A stretch of DNA of 64,000 bases from Thysanoteuthis rhombus (GCA_963457665.1 OY735222.1:38196581-38260580); one strand, 5' to 3'; shown: positions 14,101 through 24,300, counted from the stretch's first letter. The notes: generated from the sequence alone by a model not told the origin. Made by a program: numbers and translations.

Positions 14101-17100
14101 AAAATCAATTCATTATGTAAAAAAAACAGTGGCCCTTTTGACATATGAAGTTACCACCTGACAAAAAGAAAATTTGAATATGCATTTTTCGGGGTAATAG
14201 TTTGTGCTTCAATCCATTAGATAGGGAAGACCTTCAGCGGAGAATTTGTCAGTTTTAGAAAAGTCAATTGAATAAATACTAGTAGTAATAAATACTAAAT
14301 CTTATTGTGGCACTTCTGACATGCTGTGGTCCCACCTTAAAAAATTAGAAAGAAATTTTCTTGGTGGTTAATTTTTTGTGATTTTGATCTATAAGACGTT
14401 CCCCTTCTTGGAATTTGCCAATTTTGAAAAAAGTTGATTTTCAAAAGTTTTTTGTGTGACACTATGGTAATGAAGGACTTATTAGAAAAATGACACTATA
14501 AAAATGAAGGGTTAATTGGAAAAATCTAAAAGTGGAAATAAGATAACCTCGAAGTTGAGTGTACTAATAACTCAGAATGGTTTCCTATGGGATTTTTGTC
14601 AGAATCAAGGTGTATGATTGATCGCCTTTGTTTGAGAGCTTTAAAAATCCCTTAGTTGAGAAAATATTTTGCACTAAAGAGTCAGAAGAGTGAGGCCTGG
14701 ACAGAATACAAATGTATGATTAATCGCCTTTGTTGGAGAGGTTTAAAAATCCCTGAGTTACGAAAATATCTCTAGTTTCTGGGTAGGTAAATTGATTGTC
14801 AGAGGATTTGGCACCGCCTATCGCCTATGCATATTTCCAAAGGAAAAATTATAGATTCCCAAATTTGGAGAGATCAGAATGAAGATTGCTTGGGCTAGCA
14901 TGATTTCAATATTTACCAGCCAAAAAGGGAAGTCAATCATAAACCATTCAGCCACTGGCCCCATACACAAAGGAAGCTGAATATTATATGTCAGCGATTC
15001 AAGTGGATTCTCCAAATGACTAATAATTTTGACTTGAGAAGTTTGTAAAATATATCTAGTAGATAACCTGAAAGACAGACAGATAGTTATTCCATAGTGT
15101 CCTTCAAATGCATTGGCGTATATTCGGACCAGTCATCCTGTAATAATACTGACATAAATCTTGTTGCATATTTACACCCAGTGTCAATTGTTCCTTCTCA
15201 ACTTGTGACACCTCTGGGGGTCTTTGTTCCAGTGCCATAGAGTCTTTTAGTCAACAGCTGCTACCCCTCAGATCTGGACACAATGTAGGTGAGTTAGGGG
15301 CGACTTTTGGTAATGTTGTTGCTTACATTTCGTAAAAAGTGGGCAATTGAAAATCAAAACAAAGAAAGGATGAATCGTGTACACAAGAATGGCAGTGATG
15401 ACACAAAGTAAGAATTCATTTTTATAATTCATAATATATCAGAAATACCCCTACTGTAAATAAATAGTACATATAGTACAAATTTTAGAATAGATGCTTT
15501 TTTTTGTTTTTTTCTTGAATCACACTAATTTTAGAAAAAGCTAACTGGTGTCTTCCAAGTGGGGCCTCGAATTATCTCCCTTTGTTCTCAAGGGAATACA
15601 CAACCTGCAACGTGAAGAGTCAGCGAAATGAAAAGTCAACAAATAGGTGTTTGGCAAATCAGTTGTCAGTAAAATCAGGGTCTTAGAAAATACAGACCCG
15701 TCTGGTACAGGGTCATAAGAGTGAGGCTCTACGTGAGAATCGAGGTCATCACATAGCAATGGACTATGAGATCAGTTTGCAAACCTTCACTATATGTCGA
15801 CATCTATTAAACTTTGCTTATTCTGGCAAAGAGCTACAATAGAAGGGTAGTTAGTGAGGATTGAACTCACTGCACTAGTGAATGTGAGACTAAACGGCTA
15901 ACTATTCCACTCCTGGAGAAACCCATTTTTCAATACTGTCAGTGTCCTTTTTTTATAAAAGTTTAAAAACTTGTTCTACTGGTATAGAAAGGGATTTCAC
16001 CATAGATACTTTTTTTTATAGAGCCGTCTAACCTATAAGCTTTTGTAGATGTTCACAAAATGTGTTGACAATTCAAGGCAGTTTTTAAAAACTTTGATGT
16101 ATAGAGAAACCTTGGGTATCAGAACATCTTTTATTGTTTTAAATTTAAAATTTTTTTTAATGATCAGTAATCCTAACAATCAATTATCCGAACAAAATAC
16201 TCTCTGCCCACGTTGTTTGGATTATTGAGGTTCTTCTGTATTATTGTATTAGTCTTCTGAAACTTTTGTATTATGAAATTTTAAAGGTTTGGAGAAAGTT
16301 GTCAACGATCAGTGATCCGGTGGATTAATAACTGTGAGGAGATAAAAAAAGACAGTGCTATTGTTGATTTAGGCTGTGGTAATGGGGCACTATTGATAGA
16401 ACTGGTAAGTCAATGTTTTCTCTTTCCATACTGCCATTTGTTATAGAAACGTTTATTACGTCTTGAACAATTTTAATCAGATGAAATATACATGTTAAAA
16501 ATTAATAATGGCTGACAATGCCTCATCTAATAAAAATTCAATTGGATGAATTTTAAAATAAATTTTTTTTCAAACATTCTTAACAGTGAAGACCTTTTAT
16601 TCTATAGGCAAGACAAGGTTATTCTTGTCTCACTGGTTTGGATTATTCGGAAAATGCGATAATGTTTGCAAAAACCATTTCAGCAGAAGAGAACTTGAAT
16701 GATATAGTGTTTGAGGTAAGTATTTGCATCTTCAATGAATTGATAAAATTGAATGTCTTATTGACCCATATATGCCTATATTTGGTCCACTCTAAAAAAA
16801 ATTGCCATAGAAAATATACATATGAAAGAAAGTGGACCAAATTACATATAAGAAACATGTTATCAGTTGTTTTTACAAATGGATTTGTTTTTCCATGCTA
16901 TACTTTCATTTACTCCGTACTTCAAATTATACCAAAATCTGACTTAGTTACGGATAAACCTATTCATGACTGATATTGATATAAATAGATATGGCAATGC
17001 ACTAGACCCATTTTTTGAGTTGAGGAGCTGATTAGGTTTTTGTATGTGGATCATTTGTTAACATATCCTCTAACATAGTACCCGTCAAAAATGACTGAAT

Positions 17101-19744
17101 TATTTAGGTTTGGATGAATTATAGAAGTATATATTTTTGTATTAATATATTTATTTTGAATAAAAGGAGCTTTGTATTTCTTTTAATATAAATCAAAACC
17201 CCCAAAAAATTGAAACAGAAAAAAACAGTGAATTTGGGCCACTGAGAGAAATGGATTTGTTTTTCATTTCATTTCATTAATTCAATTTTTTTTTTCTTAA
17301 CAAAACTGTCCACTGAAAATTTTGCTAGAGACAGTCGGGGTTGAGAAGTCAAGTCTAAGGTGAGAAATAAGAGGACTAACAGTGGGTTATTGAGTAAGGG
17401 AAGGTTGAAAGGCAGACATGTGCTGCTTTCTTTCTCCCGGCTTTTAAAAATCATAACCCATACTTTGAAAAATCCTGCTAATGATCAAACGCATATAGAC
17501 AAAAAGCATCCGCAGTCAGTCACACAAGTTTTACTTTCTTCCTCTCTTCTTTAAAATGAACAGACAAATCAATTAGTCTGGTATTTATATGCATAGATTG
17601 TTTATTTCGAGTCTGGAGGCATGTTCTAGAAATTTAAAAAAAAAAAACAGATGTATTTTTTGATACTTAAAGAAAACATTTGTAAAAGAAAAAAAAACAA
17701 ACAGAACCCAAGTATCTTTTTCAAGTCCATATAAGATACATCAGCTCTACCCATCTTGGTTTCCTTGCCGTTGGCATCAGTTGGTTGATTTGTAGTGCTG
17801 TGTGCTTTCAATGAAATTGGTGGTTGCCGATTTTGTCCAGCTGTCAACAGTTTGATTTGGGATTCATAGATCTTTAATTTTTTGTCAGGCAAAAATCTAG
17901 TTGCAATTAGATGTAGGGCAACCTGATTTACTAAACAGTTAATCACTTATTCTTTCATGTCAATACTTTGATTCAAAAGAGAGACCCAGGAAACTTTTTG
18001 CCTGTTTATATTTGTAGATTGGAGATATTTTAAATGAAGAATCTTGCTCGGCTTTCAACCAAAAATATCAAATATGTCATGACAAGGGAACATATGATGC
18101 CATTAGCTTGATGCCTGGTGATTTTGAACAGTTGAAAATGTCATACATTAAAATTGTACAAAAGATGCTTAATGACTCAGGATTTTTCATCATCACTTCT
18201 TGTAATTGGACCAAGGATCAACTTTTAGACCAATTTTCAAATGGTGAGCTCTTAAATTTTTTCTTCTCATTCACCTGATTTTACTATTTTTTTAAATGAT
18301 ACCAAACATGAAAAAATCTTATTTGTATTGGTAGAAACTGGCTAGGCATTAGTCATTTTGTAATTTCTCATTATTGTATAGGAGATACATTTAAAAAACA
18401 AAACAAAACTGTGTCCAATGCAGTGGTATTATGACAATCTAGTTATGGGGTTTGGGTGAGTTTCAGCGAGCAGTAGTCCTACCATCCTTGAAGATCATTC
18501 ATCTTATAGTTCAGCATTTAGATCAAAATGATTTTAACGTTCATGGAAAAAGGTTTGATCCTCATTGGGTCATTTATACATCTAGCCCAGGACAAAAATC
18601 AACTATCATCTTGATTAGACCACTGAGGAGGTATACCATGCACTTATTTGATATCTTTATCTGGCACATTAGTAAAATAGACACAACGATGACTTTTCAA
18701 ACTATGAACTTTTGACACCAAGTGATAAATCATACTTAGTTTTTTTTTTTTGTCTGAGGTGATCAATGGTTTTTAGACTATCCTACAGTTCCTAGGTATG
18801 AACTTTCAAGGGAATGTTTTCCACAAATGGAAGAGGATGGAAGAGAAATTGAAATATTGTTAAGCCTTTAAGCCAGACACAGGAATAGATCTTGAAAAGT
18901 AATAATATATACAAAGCACTCTTTCTCAGGAACCTTATTACTCTATAGTCCCCACTGGAAGGAAGCACTTGAAAACTAAAAGGATTGTTAGGTGAATAGT
19001 AGAAATTCAACTTGTAAGAAAAGCTATTTACCGAGTTCATGTGAAACTTTTAATTATTCTTTATATAAAATTTAAAACCCTAATGTCAGTGGGTAATTGA
19101 TTCTGGAGTCTGGGTACATTTAGGGGGGGGGGAAGAGGAAAAGACATAAGACCATAGTTGATGAAATGTGACAGTTTACTTGACAAAAGCCATTCTAATG
19201 AGAAGTCACAGGAATGACTGGTTTTCAGCAATAGTAAAATAATTTTCTTATGTAGTATTGATTATACTAGGGCAGAGCCCAACCCAAGGGGACTGGCCTT
19301 TATGGTATGTGGAGTAGCCTATTGTAATTGGATGGAAAACTATTTTATATGACATTGTATGAAACTACAGCTTTGAATAATTTGTAGTTTATTTTTTTTA
19401 GATTTCTCAAGGACCGCTGATTCAAACACTGCGCTGCTTTGTGTACTGACTAATATACCTGTTGAATGTCAACTTTGTACAATGGCCAGTTGCCAAGTAA
19501 TCAGTGCCGATACTGAACAACTTTGAACTCAGCACACAAGGCATTACAGTATTGTGTTGGCAAATATCAATGTTTTTGAGTGATCTCAGTGCATGCACAC
19601 AGAGATTTTTCATTTTGTGTCTGTTAATCTTCATTTTAATTTTCTTTTTCAGATTTTCATTTTCACGAACTCATCCCAACTCCAACATTCCAGTTTGGAG
19701 GATCAACAGGAAGCAATCATACTACAGTGGTTTTAATAAAATAA
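2523..19744 (+). CDS. EEF1AKMT2: EEF1A lysine methyltransferase 2 (METTL10), six coding exons
   Basis: Spliced CDS: 2523-2587, 12342-12407, 16287-16404, 16608-16715, 18018-18243, 19653-19744. The 675 bases translate to 224 residues plus TAA, and all junctions are GT/AG and in frame. The family is a cytosolic class I SAM-dependent methyltransferase that methylates a lysine of translation factor eEF1A. Seen in the protein: the N-terminal signature LGTKKYWDQVYEQEL (about 18-32), DIGEIWFGE (about 39-47), SAM-binding motif I DLGCGNG (71-77), acidic residue D95 in GLDYS, DKGTYDAISL (141-150), SCNWTKDQLL (180-189) and the C-terminal ELIPTPTFQFGG. These match the human protein in order and spacing. 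Length is slightly below the human form (about 255) because the N-terminus is shorter. The ATG at 2523 is chosen because it is the only in-frame Met that leads into LGTKKY. The gene converges with FAM120. Confidence 0.95.
3043..3072. repeat. Poly-T tract
   Basis: About 30 consecutive T residues. Possibly the A-tail of a minus-oriented retroposon, but no body was identified beside it. Confidence 0.9.
4860..5070. repeat. Dispersed repeat with copy at 11225-11430
   Basis: Both segments carry CAGTAAGC.AAGAC, TTTATTGATGGAAACC or a variant, TGCTGAGTTGTTGATCAT-like text, TTCTTGACACACATGG and AGCAATGGTTAGTTTGCTAG. The second copy runs on into a tRNA-like segment. Confidence 0.65.
5128..5161. repeat. 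(TA)n microsatellite
   Basis: Uninterrupted TA dinucleotide run in intron 1. Confidence 0.95.
6410..6715 (-). repeat. Dispersed repeat family R1, inverted copy
   Basis: Reads in reverse complement the same blocks as 1060-1375: AAAATTGAAGAGGGAAAATCAG, GTGAATCTGGGTCAACTTG, GAGAGGAATGGAT and a degraded form of the GACAGT block. Confidence 0.65.
8619..8825 (+). repeat. SINE-like tail, same family as 45300-45500
   Basis: Shares with 45340-45500 the ordered blocks GGTCATAAAAACTT, CAGACTTGAGACTTGCA, GATGCATGCAACAGAAAC, ACTCCATTTGGAGTG and AAGAGACAG. The tRNA-like head is degraded here. Confidence 0.7.
9970..10320. repeat. Tandem repeat element, two units
   Basis: Two roughly 150-base units share AATTTGATTGAAAT or a variant followed by ATTGAGAAC.TCTG.A.ATATT. 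The element ends near GCAGAGGTAA. The same family recurs as two direct units and one inverted unit at 58310-58785. Confidence 0.65.
10370..10660 (+). repeat. Dispersed repeat family R1, copy 3
   Basis: Contains AGCAGACAGTCTCTATAGAA and CGAATCCATTTCTCTTGAC, then a TTTTCTGTCTTCTTCAATTT-like stretch, collinear with 1060-1375. Confidence 0.7.
11408..11620 (+). repeat. Two tandem tRNA-like SINE segments
   Basis: Segment one has A-box-like GGTTAGTTAGCTAG and B-box-like GAGTTCAATCCTT (11458-11470). Segment two (about 11535-11620) has GGTTAGGAAGCC and GGTCAATCCATG. Spacing fits tRNA-derived SINE heads in tandem. Confidence 0.5.
11820..12300 (+). repeat. Dispersed repeat family R1, copy 4, beside exon 2
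   Basis: Collinear with copy 1 (CATGATGCATTTTTCC, ATTCCTCACTGTATAG, ATACATTTCTCTCAACAAC). It ends about 40 bases before exon 2 of EEF1AKMT2, so it sits in the branch-point/polypyrimidine neighbourhood. A 12-base poly-A and a 16-base block seen elsewhere (9720 area) interrupt it. Confidence 0.65.
12342..12407 (+). CDS. EEF1AKMT2: EEF1AKMT2 coding exon 2
   Basis: Follows a T-rich tract and AG at 12340-12341, with donor GTAAGA at 12408. Encodes WDQVYEQELENY and then CRDIGEIW, the conserved N-terminal segment that precedes the Rossmann fold. Enters in phase 2 and leaves with TG, which joins G of exon 3 to make Trp44. Confidence 0.93.
13080..14315. repeat. Large imperfect palindrome (fold-back element)
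   Basis: Left-arm blocks reappear in reverse complement and reverse order on the right. GACAAATTCTCC (about 13155) pairs with GGAGAATTTGTC (about 14238); AAGCACAAACAATTACT (13198) with AGTTTGTGCTT (about 14206); AGAGATATGGACAATT (13265) with AATTGTCCATATCTCT (about 13980); GAGCCACATTTTCAAAA (13430) with TTTTAAAAATGTGGCTC (about 13838). The centre is near 13.64-13.71 kb and each arm is about 550-600 bases. Confidence 0.85.
14600..14775 (+). repeat. Direct repeat, two units about 100 bases apart
   Basis: GTATGATTGATCGCCTTTGT then GTTTAAAAATCCC at 14611 and a close copy at 14711. Unit length is about 100 bases. Confidence 0.85.
15850..15918 (-). repeat. tRNA-like SINE segment
   Basis: Read on the minus strand: A-box-like GGAATAGTTAGCCG, then B-box GAGTTCAATCCTC. 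Same family as 11408-11480 but opposite orientation. Confidence 0.5.
16287..16404 (+). CDS. EEF1AKMT2: EEF1AKMT2 coding exon 3 (SAM motif I)
   Basis: Acceptor TTTAAAG, donor GTAAGT. Encodes residues 44-83, with FGE near the start and the glycine-rich SAM-binding loop DLGCGNG followed by LLIEL at the end. Ends in phase 0. Confidence 0.95.
16608..16715 (+). CDS. EEF1AKMT2: EEF1AKMT2 coding exon 4
   Basis: Acceptor TTCTATAG, donor GTAAGT, 36 codons in phase 0. Encodes residues 84-119, including GLDYSENAI. The Asp at the end of strand beta 2 is expected to contact the SAM ribose. Confidence 0.94.
16748..16856. repeat. Short palindromic (MITE-like) element
   Basis: ATATTTGGTCCACTCT near 16778 and AGTGGACCAAATTACATAT near 16829 form an inverted pair around a 30-base centre. 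Confidence 0.7.
17160..17480 (-). repeat. Dispersed repeat family R1, inverted copy in intron 4
   Basis: Reverse-complement match to the family core (ACAGTGAATTTGGGCCACTG and GAGAGAAATGGATT), with a degraded GACAGTC block at about 17320-17335. Confidence 0.6.
18018..18243 (+). CDS. EEF1AKMT2: EEF1AKMT2 coding exon 5 (catalytic core)
   Basis: Acceptor TTTGTAG, donor GTGAGC, 226 bases. Encodes residues 120-194, with DKGTYDAISL and ITSCNWTKDQLLDQF, both strongly conserved family blocks. Leaves in phase 1; its G joins AT of exon 6 to give Asp. Confidence 0.95.
18244..19652 (+). other. EEF1AKMT2: EEF1AKMT2 intron 5
   Basis: No exon or recognisable repeat body. A G-run (about 19122-19132) and several short poly-T tracts are present. 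Confidence 0.7.
19653..19744 (+). CDS. EEF1AKMT2: EEF1AKMT2 last coding exon
   Basis: Acceptor CTTTTTCAG. Encodes the C-terminal DFHFHELIPTPTFQFGG and VVLIK, then TAA at 19742-19744. The PTP.F.FGG block is the terminal signature of the family. An AATAAA hexamer at 19735-19740 overlaps the last codons. Confidence 0.94.
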
Positions 19745-20825
19745 TCAACTTCACCTCATTTTTCATGCCTCCTCAATCTGGGGAAAAAAAAAAAAAAGGG
19801 GAGGGACTCTTTATTCAACAGGGATTATTCGGGGAAGTTTCATTCATTAACAAGATCATGTTTGCCTTAAGAATTTCAAATTTAAGCTTCTTCAATGTCA
19901 AATGATGAACTATTAGAAATTTTATTGTTTACTATACTGGTTAGAAGGTGAAGGGATTCACCCCAAACAACTAGACCTGGATTTTCAGAAAAGCCATTGG
20001 TTAACTAATAAAGAAAAACCCTCTTACCTCGAACTCAACAGCAGTCTGGACGGGGTGGGGTGAGGATCACACTTTAAGTCAGAGGTTCTCTATCTGGGCC
20101 GTGTAAGTTCTTATGAATATGCAAAACAGTATTTCGAGCCTTGATACTGTCCTGTTTCTGCTAATCTAATGGTTTTATCACTAGATATTGTAAAATCAAA
20201 GTTTCTAACAGATAAAAAAAAAATGGGGGGGGGGATGAATCTGTGAGCTGATATGTTCTGTTTGACTACCAAGCAATTATACAGGGGACACATACCAAGT
20301 GAATAAGCCCCCCCCCCGCTTTTGACTCCCTAAAGGAGGGGGGGGAGAGAAATCCAAAACTTGTATTTTAGGAAAGATAAAAACAGTCACAAACATAAGT
20401 ATATAATTTGATTTTGTTTTGTTTTTTTGGTAGCTGTGTAAGATATATGAGTTGTAAGTAGTCATGGATCATACTCTTACTAGGTATAGGAGATTGACTA
20501 ATAAAACCATCTGCACATCTTGTTGATTAGTATCTTTGGGTAAAAATTAATGAAGAGAAAAATTGAAATCATTAATGATATAGGTATTATTTCAACTTCT
20601 GTCCAACTTTGAGCTAAGAAACAACTGATTAAATTTTGGGCCAAATCAAATTTCTTTCCAGTTTTCAGAGATTTACGGACAGACATGTAGTGCAATAATT
20701 TGGCATCCAAGGCTCTATGTGCTTTCAAGTCTTTTCTTTTTTCTTTCAAACTAATTTTTTTAAATTTGTGTCTGTTTTAATAATAGAACAAATGATGAAT
20801 AAAAGAACAAAAAGACAATCCAAAA
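19745..20825 (+). other. EEF1AKMT2: Probable EEF1AKMT2 3' UTR
   Basis: Non-coding and follows the stop codon. AATAAA is present at 20798-20803 and a first hexamer overlaps the stop codon region. The end of the transcript is inferred. Carries a C-run/G-run cluster at 20226-20345. Confidence 0.4.
20798..20803 (+). terminator. Candidate poly(A) signal AATAAA for EEF1AKMT2
   Basis: Canonical hexamer about 1.05 kb after the stop codon. Cleavage would fall near 20815-20830. Confidence 0.35.
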
Positions 20826-20840
20826 TTCCACAAAACAACA

Positions 20841-20846
20841 TTTATT
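20841..20846 (-). terminator. Candidate distal poly(A) signal for FAM120
   Basis: TTTATT on +, AATAAA on the minus strand. It would imply a 3' UTR of about 7.2 kb. Nearer minus-strand hexamers exist, so this is only one candidate. Confidence 0.25.
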
Positions 20847-21162
20847 CAAATAACGACAAACCATACCACTGTGAGCTTTGACCACTGGGCTAGCCCTCCT
20901 CAACATACAGTGATAAACCATTCAAATTGGTAGAGAGAACAGAGTTGTAGTATAGTCATATCTAATTAGGCTGTTGCTGCAGTTGCAACAGCTTTTCATG
21001 AATAAAACCTGTATTGAAAGAGGGTGGGTAGGAAGGATAGCTAGAAGAGAAAAAGGAGTTCAACTCCCCAGCCTGGGGAGATGGTTTGTATTATGAACAG
21101 AATAGCACTAAGATAAAGAAGAGAGAGAGATACAGTGACACTTTTGACTGCTGATGCTAAGG

Positions 21163-21397
21163 CAGTGGTCCCCAACCACAAGGAAATGATATGATCTGGC
21201 AATTCTTTTATTTTCTTTGAAAGAAAAACAAATTCAGTTCCTCGAATCTTTTTATTATGGAAACGAAATTGACTGTTATTAGCCACTTATAGGTGATTAG
21301 TCAACTATATTCTGGTTGTGATTACCCCCCCCCCCAACCAGTCCACAAGAATATTGTCAAAAAAATGGTCCACAATGTAAAAAGTTGGGGATCCTTG
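21163..21397. mobile_element. hAT-type MITE with 8-base target-site duplication
   Basis: Left end CAGTGGTCCCCAAC and right end in reverse complement CAAGGATCCCCAAC form terminal inverted repeats. Flanks TGCTAAGG (21155-21162) and TGCAAAGG (21398-21405) are an 8-base duplication with one mismatch, the hAT signature. Only 235 bases with no transposase, so non-autonomous. Confidence 0.8.
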
Positions 21398-24300
21398 TGC
21401 AAAGGCACAGAAGGGAAAAGTGTCACTTAGAGTCACTTGTGCTCTCGTGGGCACAGGCAGGTAAGGGGGAGGAAAGAAAAGGGTCAAGTAAGATGAAGCA
21501 GAATAAGATGCACATGACTTTTCTAAGAAAGATTTGTTCAAAACATCAAGATTGGATATTACTAAAACTAAAAGCAAATAGTTTTGTAAAGAACACATGC
21601 TTAATAAAATAAATGAGATTAGACAAAAGAGAAAGGCTTCTATAAATGCTGAATAGCAATAATTGTTGGATTTGTGCTTAGAAAAAAAAAAAAAAAAAAA
21701 AAGATAGAAGTGAAGTAATATTTCCCAGGTTGAAGTTTTCAGTTTGTTTTTCCCTTGAAAAAATTGCAAAAATAAAAACAAAGGAAGAAATGGATAAGGA
21801 ATGTCATTAATCTCCTGTTATACAAGTACACTGTATGAACATAAAGGGAAGGGGGAAACAGGGCTGGCCCATCCCTTTAGTGAACCTAAGGGTCCAAGGG
21901 GCGCACTCCAAGCTGATGAAAGTAGTTGTTAGAATACAATTGGAGGCGCAAATTTCAAGTCTTGCTTAGGGTGGATGATTCCCTTGAGCAATTTTTTTTT
22001 TTAGAAGTCTCACCTAGGGTGTGCTTGCCCTGGGGAGGAGGGAGGGGGTCCAAGCCATTACCCAATATATTCAGTAGTGAAGCTACACTTCAGTGATACA
22101 TGCAAAGCCTACTTATAAGGATAAATGAAAACTAAAAAGGAAACTTTAAATGCTTATCTATGATTCGTTTTTTTTAATATAAACCTGTCCAATATCAAAG
22201 TAGGTTACAAAGTAACTAGTTTTTTTCATGAAAGCAAGCTCAGATATACATTAAATCATTACAACTCGTCACACAAGGTAAAAGCAAACCAGACTGGTGA
22301 AGTGGACCTAAAAATTTAGTTCTGGCTTTCAAAATTCTTCATCCATCTTAAGTTTAGCAATTAAAGTCGATATGGAAAGAGAAATGAAAAATAGCCCCAC
22401 CACTGAATAAACAGAAAAAAAAAAAAAAAAAAAAAAAGAAGAATTTTTCTCTCAATTTCATAAATTTTTTTTCTTCAAGCTAATGTCTGAGAATGTTAGC
22501 AAGAGAGATAGCAGGATGGATACAAGAATTATTAAATTTTTATGACAGTTTTATTCATTTTTTTTTTCTTAATCATTTAAAAATCTTCAAGTTTTATAGA
22601 CACTTGAAAGAACAGAATCAAAAACTGAATTGTTACAATTTTGTAATCGGAATGAAGGTCCCCTCACCAGTCATATCAATATATCATAGGTAAACATTTT
22701 ACAATGAACCACATTTTTCAATTGCTTTAAACTAATGTTCTTCTTACAGATCACATACTAATTTGTTATCTGAAATCTAAAATGCGATTGAGAACCCCTT
22801 GAAAGGGGTACTACCCAAACTGCTATTATTGCAGTAGTGGGGACATTTCATTGTTCTTTATCGATAGTATGTGTTTTTTCAAAAATCCAGATCAGCTGAA
22901 GAAATACAGATAGAAGAAGCAAATTATACTCGATTGCACTTAGGTGCATCTGATTTGAATACAGAGAGAGAGAGAGAGAGATAATTAATAAACATAAATA
23001 AAATCAATGGAGGAAAAAATATGAATAAACATTTTTGGGGATTAACATTTTCTTCCCCCCCCATTTTTTTTTTTTTTTCTTTTTCTCTAAACTTTCTTTT
23101 TCCCCCATCTAAATTCCAGCTCACCTAGAAAGGTTCTGGTAAACTTTTTTTTGTCTTTTTCTTTTTTTTTTTTGGATACAGTATTGTTTCCAAATAAATG
23201 TCAATTATCATAGGCTATTTTAACATCACTAACTTGTACAATAAAATATAATAATAGGTTAACTTTTTCAAAAGAGCAGAAACATTGAGTATAATAAAAT
23301 CTGAAAAATAGACAACTAGATGGCTAGTTGCATGTGTCGCCATAGTTGATGGGACATTCAGTAGATCCAAACAATATCAGTATTTTTATTGTCTTTCTTT
23401 TTTTTAGCTTTGAAAAATATTTTCCCCCGAATTTATAATAGAAATCTATGCATTCATTGCTTCAGGCAAAATATACTGATAACTCCTTTTTCATGGAGAA
23501 AATAAAAATCATAGCTTTCATAATTTTAGTAATAAAAATGAAAGAGTTGTAGAGACAAATCAGTGTCTACTCATGGGTTCAAAGTCCAATATCGTGGAAC
23601 AAAATGGAAAGAGAATGCTGCTATAGCACTAAACTAAGACGTTTTAGAGTCTAGTCAGGTATTTATTAATTGGAACCAAAATTAAGTCACCAGTTGATGA
23701 AAATAATTTTTTTTCTTTTCTTTTTTTTTTATAGTAAAGTTTGATTAACAAACTGAATTTCATGAGTGAATATAGCTTTAAACTGATTTTGTTCTGTAGC
23801 TGTGAAATATTTAGGATTTATTTCAATTCATGGGATAAAGGATACACAGAGGAAATATTTGCTCATAAAAAGGGTCTACAAACAGCGGCAGCAGCAAGCT
23901 TGCAGTTTTTAACTGCTTTAAAATCCAAGTCATAACAAAAAAAAAAAAAATCTTTTACCAAAACATAACAAAAGCAAACGTAAAAAACAATCAACAGAGG
24001 ATTGGCATCAATCATTATATCAGACACCTAAAAGATTAGGCCTGTTTTTTTTTTCTGCCATTCAATTCAGGGTTGCCAGGTGTTTTCTGTGACGAGACCA
24101 AATTTATATCATCTTGGGACCAAATTAGTAAAATAACTTAAAATCCCTCATCAGACTAAACTTGCAGGAAAAATGGATTAAAATACATTTAAAAATCTAT
24201 TTTTATATATTTTTATTAAAAATCTATTGTTCATGTACATTAACGTTGTATTATCATTTGTAAGGGATTTATTTTTTTTTTTTTCTTTGTTAATTCTTTT

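Larger units (their letters stand above)
12408..16286 (+). other. EEF1AKMT2: EEF1AKMT2 intron 2 (3.9 kb)
   Basis: No exon recognised. Holds the large palindrome (13080-14315), a pair of direct repeats (14609-14772), remnants of a repeat at 12682-12790 and 15699-15790 (both with TATGAGA.C.GTTTG), and a minus-strand tRNA-like segment near 15850-15918. Confidence 0.8.
16716..18017 (+). other. EEF1AKMT2: EEF1AKMT2 intron 4
   Basis: Contains a short hairpin repeat at 16748-16856 and the inverted R1 copy at 17160-17480. No exon seen. Confidence 0.75.

Noticed and set aside
18452..18715. 87-codon + open frame in EEF1AKMT2 intron 5 as an alternative exon
   Set aside because: No family similarity. 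The exon 5 to exon 6 junction already gives the conserved C-terminus in frame.
21305..21781. 158-codon minus-strand open frame
   Set aside because: Spans the end of the MITE and a poly-A tract (poly-Phe). No domain or splice support.
20080..22802. Larger hAT element with ends CAGAGGTTCTC and GAGAACCCCTTG
   Set aside because: Ends look hAT-like, but the flanking 8-base sequences do not match and no transposase is visible between them. Chance or two unrelated fragments.
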